Part shown: positions 60,673 to 64,000 of the stretch, in pieces
Layout: every line of letters starts with the position of its first letter
How positions within the stretch are numbered: position 1 is the first letter of the stretch
DNA from: Rhodobacter sp. 24-YEA-8
Lineage (GTDB): Bacteria; Pseudomonadota; Alphaproteobacteria; Rhodobacterales; Rhodobacteraceae
NCBI RefSeq assembly: GCF_900105075.1
Contig: NZ_FNSK01000001.1
Location: 186,001-250,000, forward strand
Length of the DNA stretch: 64,000 nucleotides
Reading direction: 5' to 3'
The notes under the pieces: generated by a model
What the model saw: only the letters and a program-made list of their open reading frames with translations
The model's database searches: none
Told to the model about the DNA's origin: nothing
Translations under genes and position numbers: made by a program

Positions 60673-61757
60673 CGGGGGTCTCCTGTGGGCAAAAGGGCAG
60701 GCTGAAGTTCGGTCGGGGGCGAGGGCAATGCCGCCGGCAGGTTGTCTTTCAGAAAGATGGTCGGCGTGATGTCGCGCGTCGGGTCAGGAAGCTCGCGCCC
60801 ATCCGAGAGCGCCTTCATCACATCGACCGACAGCGCGACCTCCTGCGCCGGTTTCTGGTCGATCACCGCATCGACAAGGCCGGCTTCAAGACCGCCGCGC
60901 GTTGTGGGCGTCAGGTCATGCATGATGGTGAAGGGGCGCGCATCGGGCCTGTGCGCGAGGATCTCGATCAGCCCTCGATTGCCGGCGCCGATGGAATAGA
61001 TGCCGGTGATGCGGGGTTCCTGTTCCAGCGCCTCTGAAACGCGCAGGCGCATCAGGTCGGGGCGGTCATCCACCACAACAGGGGCCATAAGCTGCGGCCC
61101 GCCTTCAAGCACAAGGCGCGCGCCCTCAAGCCGGTCACGGTGGTCGCGCGCGCTCAGCGCACCGATCACCGGCAGGATCAGCCCGGGCGCAGAGGCCGGA
61201 CGCGCAATATGGGCCATCCGGATAAGGCGCCCGGCGGTGCGTCCGGCCATCTGGTTGTCGATGCCGACATAGGCTGCGCGCAGATCTGGCGCAGCGTCGC
61301 CCACCAGCGTCACCACCGGAATGCGCGCTTCGCGCAGCGCGCCGATGGCCTCGGCGATCCTCGGCGTTTCGGTGGCTACAACCGCCACGGCATCGCAATC
61401 GCGCGGCAGTTGTTCCAGCGCGCGTGCCAGCGCGTCGGAATCAAGCGTCGGCACTTCGGTCAGGGTGAAGCGGACGCGGTCGGTGCGTCGGGCAGAGGCT
61501 TCGGCGTCAACCGCCTGGCGCAGGGCACGAAAGAAGCTGTGATCGCCGCCCGGCAGCAGGAAACGGAAATGATAGATGCGCCCGCGCGACAGATTCGCGG
61601 CATGGAGATCGCGCTCATATCCGAGCGTTTCGATGGCGTGCAGGACCCGGCGCGTGGATTTTTCGGCGACATTTCCGCGCTCATTGAGAACCCGGTCCGC
61701 AGTCGCGTAGCTCACGCCCGCAGCCCGCGCCACATCCTGCAGCGTCGGCTTGCGCAT
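60669..61757 (-). CDS. LacI family transcriptional regulator of the xyl operon
   Basis: The 362-residue protein begins [39 protein letters not shown], a LacI-type helix-turn-helix and hinge helix. A periplasmic-binding-protein-like sugar domain follows. The ATG at 61757 is preceded by GGAGGAGAATCAA. It heads the operon and overlaps xylA. An inverted repeat with ATACGTC words, just upstream at 61793-61831, is its probable operator. Confidence 0.93.
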   Translation of the reverse strand: MRKPTLQDVARAAGVSYATADRVLNERGNVAEKSTRRVLHAIETLGYERDLHAANLSRGRIYHFRFLLPGGDHSFFRALRQAVDAEASARRTDRVRFTLTEVPTLDSDALARALEQLPRDCDAVAVVATETPRIAEAIGALREARIPVVTLVGDAAPDLRAAYVGIDNQMAGRTAGRLIRMAHIARPASAPGLILPVIGALSARDHRDRLEGARLVLEGGPQLMAPVVVDDRPDLMRLRVSEALEQEPRITGIYSIGAGNRGLIEILAHRPDARPFTIMHDLTPTTRGGLEAGLVDAVIDQKPAQEVALSVDVMKALSDGRELPDPTRDITPTIFLKDNLPAALPSPPTELQPALLPTGDPR

Positions 61758-61792
61758 TTGATTCTCCTCCCGCCCGCAGAAGAGATGAGGAA

Positions 61793-61831
61793 ATGACATA
61801 CGTCAATCATTTTTTGATATACGTCTGTCAT
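61793..61831. promoter_or_regulatory. probable LacI-family operator, 17-bp arms
   Basis: ATGACATACGTCAATCA and TGATATACGTCTGTCAT are near-mirror arms separated by five Ts, with each arm carrying ACGT. It lies 36 bases upstream of the regulator start and about 140 bases before soxB. It could control the sugar operon and, because the region is divergent, possibly the sarcosine oxidase promoter. Confidence 0.7.
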
Positions 61832-61968
61832 TCTGCCATGCTTCCGGGATCCGTTACCCCGCTGACAGAATTTTGTGACATGTCCGAAATGAAAGGGTCG
61901 CTGTCTGAAACAAGAGGGGTGGGGCCAGTGAAAATCCTGACACTGAGGTGAAGTTTCGGCGCGGGGAT

Positions 61969-63225
61969 ATGATGCGGTATTCAGGCTTCAAAGTGATCAA
62001 AGAGGCCCTGACGGGCCATAAAGGCTGGACGCCCGCCTGGCGCGACCCAGAGCCAAAGAAACACTATGATATCATTATCATAGGTGGCGGTGGCCATGGG
62101 CTTGCGACCGCCTATTACCTGGCGAAGATCTTCGGCAAGGCCAATGTCGCCGTGCTGGAAAAGGGCTGGATCGGGGGCGGCAATGTGGGCCGCAACACGA
62201 CGATCATCCGCTCGAACTATCTGCTTGATGGCAATGAGCCGTTCTATGAGTTTTCCATGAAGCTCTGGGAAAATCTCGAGCAGGATTTCAACTATAACGC
62301 CATGGTCAGCCAGCGCGGCGTGCTGAATCTCTGCCATACCGATGCGCAGCGCGATGCCTTCCGCCGTCGCGGCAATGGCATGCGCCTGAACGGGGTCGAT
62401 GCCGAACTGCTTGACCAGGAAGGTGTACGCAAGATCGCGCCCTTCCTGAACTTCGACAATGCGCGCTTCCCGATCAAAGGCGGCCTGTTGCAGCCACGTG
62501 GTGGCACCGTGCGCCATGATGCGGTCGCCTGGGGCTATGCGCGCGGCGCCGATCAGCGCGGCGTCGACATTATCCAGAATTGCGAAGTCACCGGGTTTAA
62601 GATCGAGAACGGCAAGGTGCTGGGCGTCGAGACCACCCGCGGGTTCATCGGCGCGAACAAGATCGGCTGTGCGGTGGCGGGCTCGTCGGGCAAGGTCATG
62701 GCGCAGGCCGGGATCGAGCGTCTGCCGATCGAGAGCCATGTGCTGCAGGCCTTCGTCTCGGAAGGGCTGAAGCCGGTGCTGCCGGGCGTGATCACCTATG
62801 GCGCGGGCCATTTCTATGTCAGCCAGTCCGACAAGGGTGGCCTCGTCTTCGGCGGCGATATCGACGGCTATAATACCTATGCGCAGCGCGGCAATCTTCC
62901 GGTCGTGGAAGATGTCTGTGAGGGCGGGATGTCGATCATGCCGATGATCGGGCGGGCGCGCCTGCTGCGGATCTGGGGCGGTGTCATGGATATGTCGATG
63001 GACGGCTCGCCCATCATCGACAAGACCGATATCGACGGGCTCTATTTCAACGGCGGCTGGTGCTATGGCGGCTTTAAGGCAACGCCGGCCAGCGGCTGGT
63101 GCTTTGCGCATCTGCTCGCCAATGACCAACCGCATTCCGTGGCGACCGCCTATCGGTTCGACCGGTTCCGCAAGGGGCTGATGATCGACGAAAAGGGCAT
63201 GGGCGCCCAACCGAACCTGCATTGA
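61969..63225 (+). CDS. soxB: sarcosine oxidase subunit beta
   Basis: The 418-residue flavoprotein subunit begins MRYSGFKVIKEALTGHKGW. The FAD dinucleotide motif IIIIGGGGHGLATAYYLAK is near residue 38. NVGRNTTIIRSNYL and the later GFKATPASGWCFA segment match the beta subunit, which binds FAD and covalent FMN. The enzyme oxidatively demethylates sarcosine to glycine. ATG-ATG at 61969/61972 are both possible. It is followed by soxD and soxA. Confidence 0.93.
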   Translation: MMRYSGFKVIKEALTGHKGWTPAWRDPEPKKHYDIIIIGGGGHGLATAYYLAKIFGKANVAVLEKGWIGGGNVGRNTTIIRSNYLLDGNEPFYEFSMKLWENLEQDFNYNAMVSQRGVLNLCHTDAQRDAFRRRGNGMRLNGVDAELLDQEGVRKIAPFLNFDNARFPIKGGLLQPRGGTVRHDAVAWGYARGADQRGVDIIQNCEVTGFKIENGKVLGVETTRGFIGANKIGCAVAGSSGKVMAQAGIERLPIESHVLQAFVSEGLKPVLPGVITYGAGHFYVSQSDKGGLVFGGDIDGYNTYAQRGNLPVVEDVCEGGMSIMPMIGRARLLRIWGGVMDMSMDGSPIIDKTDIDGLYFNGGWCYGGFKATPASGWCFAHLLANDQPHSVATAYRFDRFRKGLMIDEKGMGAQPNLH

Positions 63226-63236
63226 GGACCTGAGCG

Positions 63237-63524
63237 ATGATTATCAATCACCCCCTGCTGGGGCCGCGAGATTCGCAGGAATTCGTCTATCTTGGCGATG
63301 CGAACCTGATCGACCGGCCAGACTGGGCCGCCGAGGGCGCCGTAGATACCTTTCACGATTATCTCTATCAGCGCAAAAACCCGGCGGGGCTTCACCAGGA
63401 GCTGTGGTTCCACGAACAGGGCGACCGGTCCTGGCTTGTGGTGACCCGTAACACGCTGACCCATGAAATCACCAAAGTCGAGCTGGCCCGAGATGTGGCC
63501 CGCGCCCGGGGAAGGTCGAAATGA
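63237..63524 (+). CDS. soxD: sarcosine oxidase subunit delta
   Basis: The 95-residue subunit contains NHPLLGPRDSQEFVYLGDANLIDRP and DTFHDYLYQRKNPAGLHQELWFHEQGDRSWLVVTRNTLTHEITK, family-typical for the delta chain of heterotetrameric sarcosine oxidase, which carries zinc. It lies 11 bases after soxB and overlaps soxA by 4 bases. Confidence 0.95.
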   Translation: MIINHPLLGPRDSQEFVYLGDANLIDRPDWAAEGAVDTFHDYLYQRKNPAGLHQELWFHEQGDRSWLVVTRNTLTHEITKVELARDVARARGRSK

Positions 63525-64000
63525 GCCAGAAGAACCGTCTGTCCGGTGGCCAGCTGAACCGCTCGAAACCGCTGAACTTCACCTTCGATGGGGCCACCTA
63601 TCAGGGTTATGAAGGCGATACGCTCGCCTCGGCTTTGCTCGCGAATGGCGTGCGGCTGATGGGCCGGTCGTTCAAATATCACCGCCCGCGCGGCCCGATC
63701 TCTTCGGGTTCGGAAGAGCCGAACGCGATTGTCGAACTGCGCCAGGGCGCGCGGCAGGAGCCGAACACCCGCGCGACCATTGCGGAACTGTTCGAAGGCC
63801 TCAGCGCGAAAAGCCAGAACCATGTCGGATCGCTGAAATTCGACTTCCTCGCGATCAATGACCGGCTGTCGTCCTTCTTCGCGGCGGGGTTCTACTACAA
63901 GACCTTCATGTGGCCGAAAGCGTTCTGGGAGAAGCTTTACGAGCCGATGATCCGCCGCGCGGCGGGGCTTGGCAGCCTCTCGATGCAGGACGACCCGGAT
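63521..64000 (+). CDS. soxA: sarcosine oxidase subunit alpha, 5' part (3' end outside window)
   Basis: The first 160 codons of the alpha subunit are visible. It begins SQKNRLSGGQLNRSKPLNFTFDGATYQGYEGDTLASALLANGV, a ferredoxin-like N-terminal part. HRPRGPISSGSEEPNAIVEL follows, typical of SoxA. The alpha subunit binds NAD and folate and passes the methyl group to tetrahydrofolate. A gamma subunit gene would be expected further downstream. The start overlaps soxD by 4 bases (ATGA). Confidence 0.94.
   Translation, partial: MSQKNRLSGGQLNRSKPLNFTFDGATYQGYEGDTLASALLANGVRLMGRSFKYHRPRGPISSGSEEPNAIVELRQGARQEPNTRATIAELFEGLSAKSQNHVGSLKFDFLAINDRLSSFFAAGFYYKTFMWPKAFWEKLYEPMIRRAAGLGSLSMQDDPD

Overview
The window is high-GC, densely coded chromosomal DNA that reads as an alphaproteobacterium of the Rhodobacter/Paracoccus type (order Rhodobacterales). 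The evidence is the family-typical gene set: a UMF1-type MFS transporter, RecQ with two HRDC-like repeats, a DUF1127 protein, a zf-CHCC protein, a DUF3775 protein, ruvCAB, tandem glycine riboswitch-gcvTHP and heterotetrameric sarcosine oxidase. It also carries a dispersed intergenic element of the form GC hairpin(s) + GGATATTT..GACAGATGAA. No tRNA, rRNA gene, transposase, integrase or CRISPR array is visible.

Layout. 1-7.6 kb: NAD salvage (pncA 3' end, pncB), a DUF2834 membrane protein, an overlapping arfB/GNAT pair, a small structured unit with an exceptionally strong Shine-Dalgarno, a queuosine-precursor transporter behind a probable preQ1-I riboswitch, mepA, an MFS permease and YggT. 7.6-14.3 kb: recQ, then a reverse-strand group of three genes (roadblock/LC7 protein, dynamin-like GTPase, second GTPase ending in a roadblock-like domain), with a 0.5 kb AT-rich island upstream. 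I consider this group the best candidate for an undescribed system. 14.3-27.3 kb: pabB/pabC, carB, a PRC-barrel protein, a DEAD-box helicase, a CII-like regulator, tdk, a DMT permease, a pseudo-peptidase-like membrane protein and a SPOR protein. 27.4-32.0 kb: nucleoside salvage operon cdd-deoA-deoB-add-upp. 32.2-38.1 kb: prmA, small proteins, ruvC-ruvA-htpX-ruvB and a zf-CHCC protein. 38.3-45.8 kb: polA, a zincin, a Tat-exported MBL hydrolase, gltX and a MATE exporter. 45.8-52.2 kb: the glycine riboswitch with gcvTHP, azlCD and DUF3775. 52.2-61.8 kb: a reverse-strand sugar operon (LacI regulator-xylA-TIM barrel isomerase-Gfo/Idh oxidoreductase-ABC ATPase-permease-binding protein-xylB). 61.97-64 kb: sarcosine oxidase soxB, soxD and the start of soxA.

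How the genes work together. The nucleoside operon degrades deoxynucleosides and cytidine/adenosine to bases and ribose phosphates. The sarcosine oxidase genes release glycine, which the riboswitch-controlled cleavage system would oxidise. The xyl operon imports a sugar by ABC transport, isomerises and phosphorylates it, and carries an extra dehydrogenase/isomerase pair that suggests a substrate wider than plain xylose. All functions are inferred from reading the translated sequence; no database search was run.
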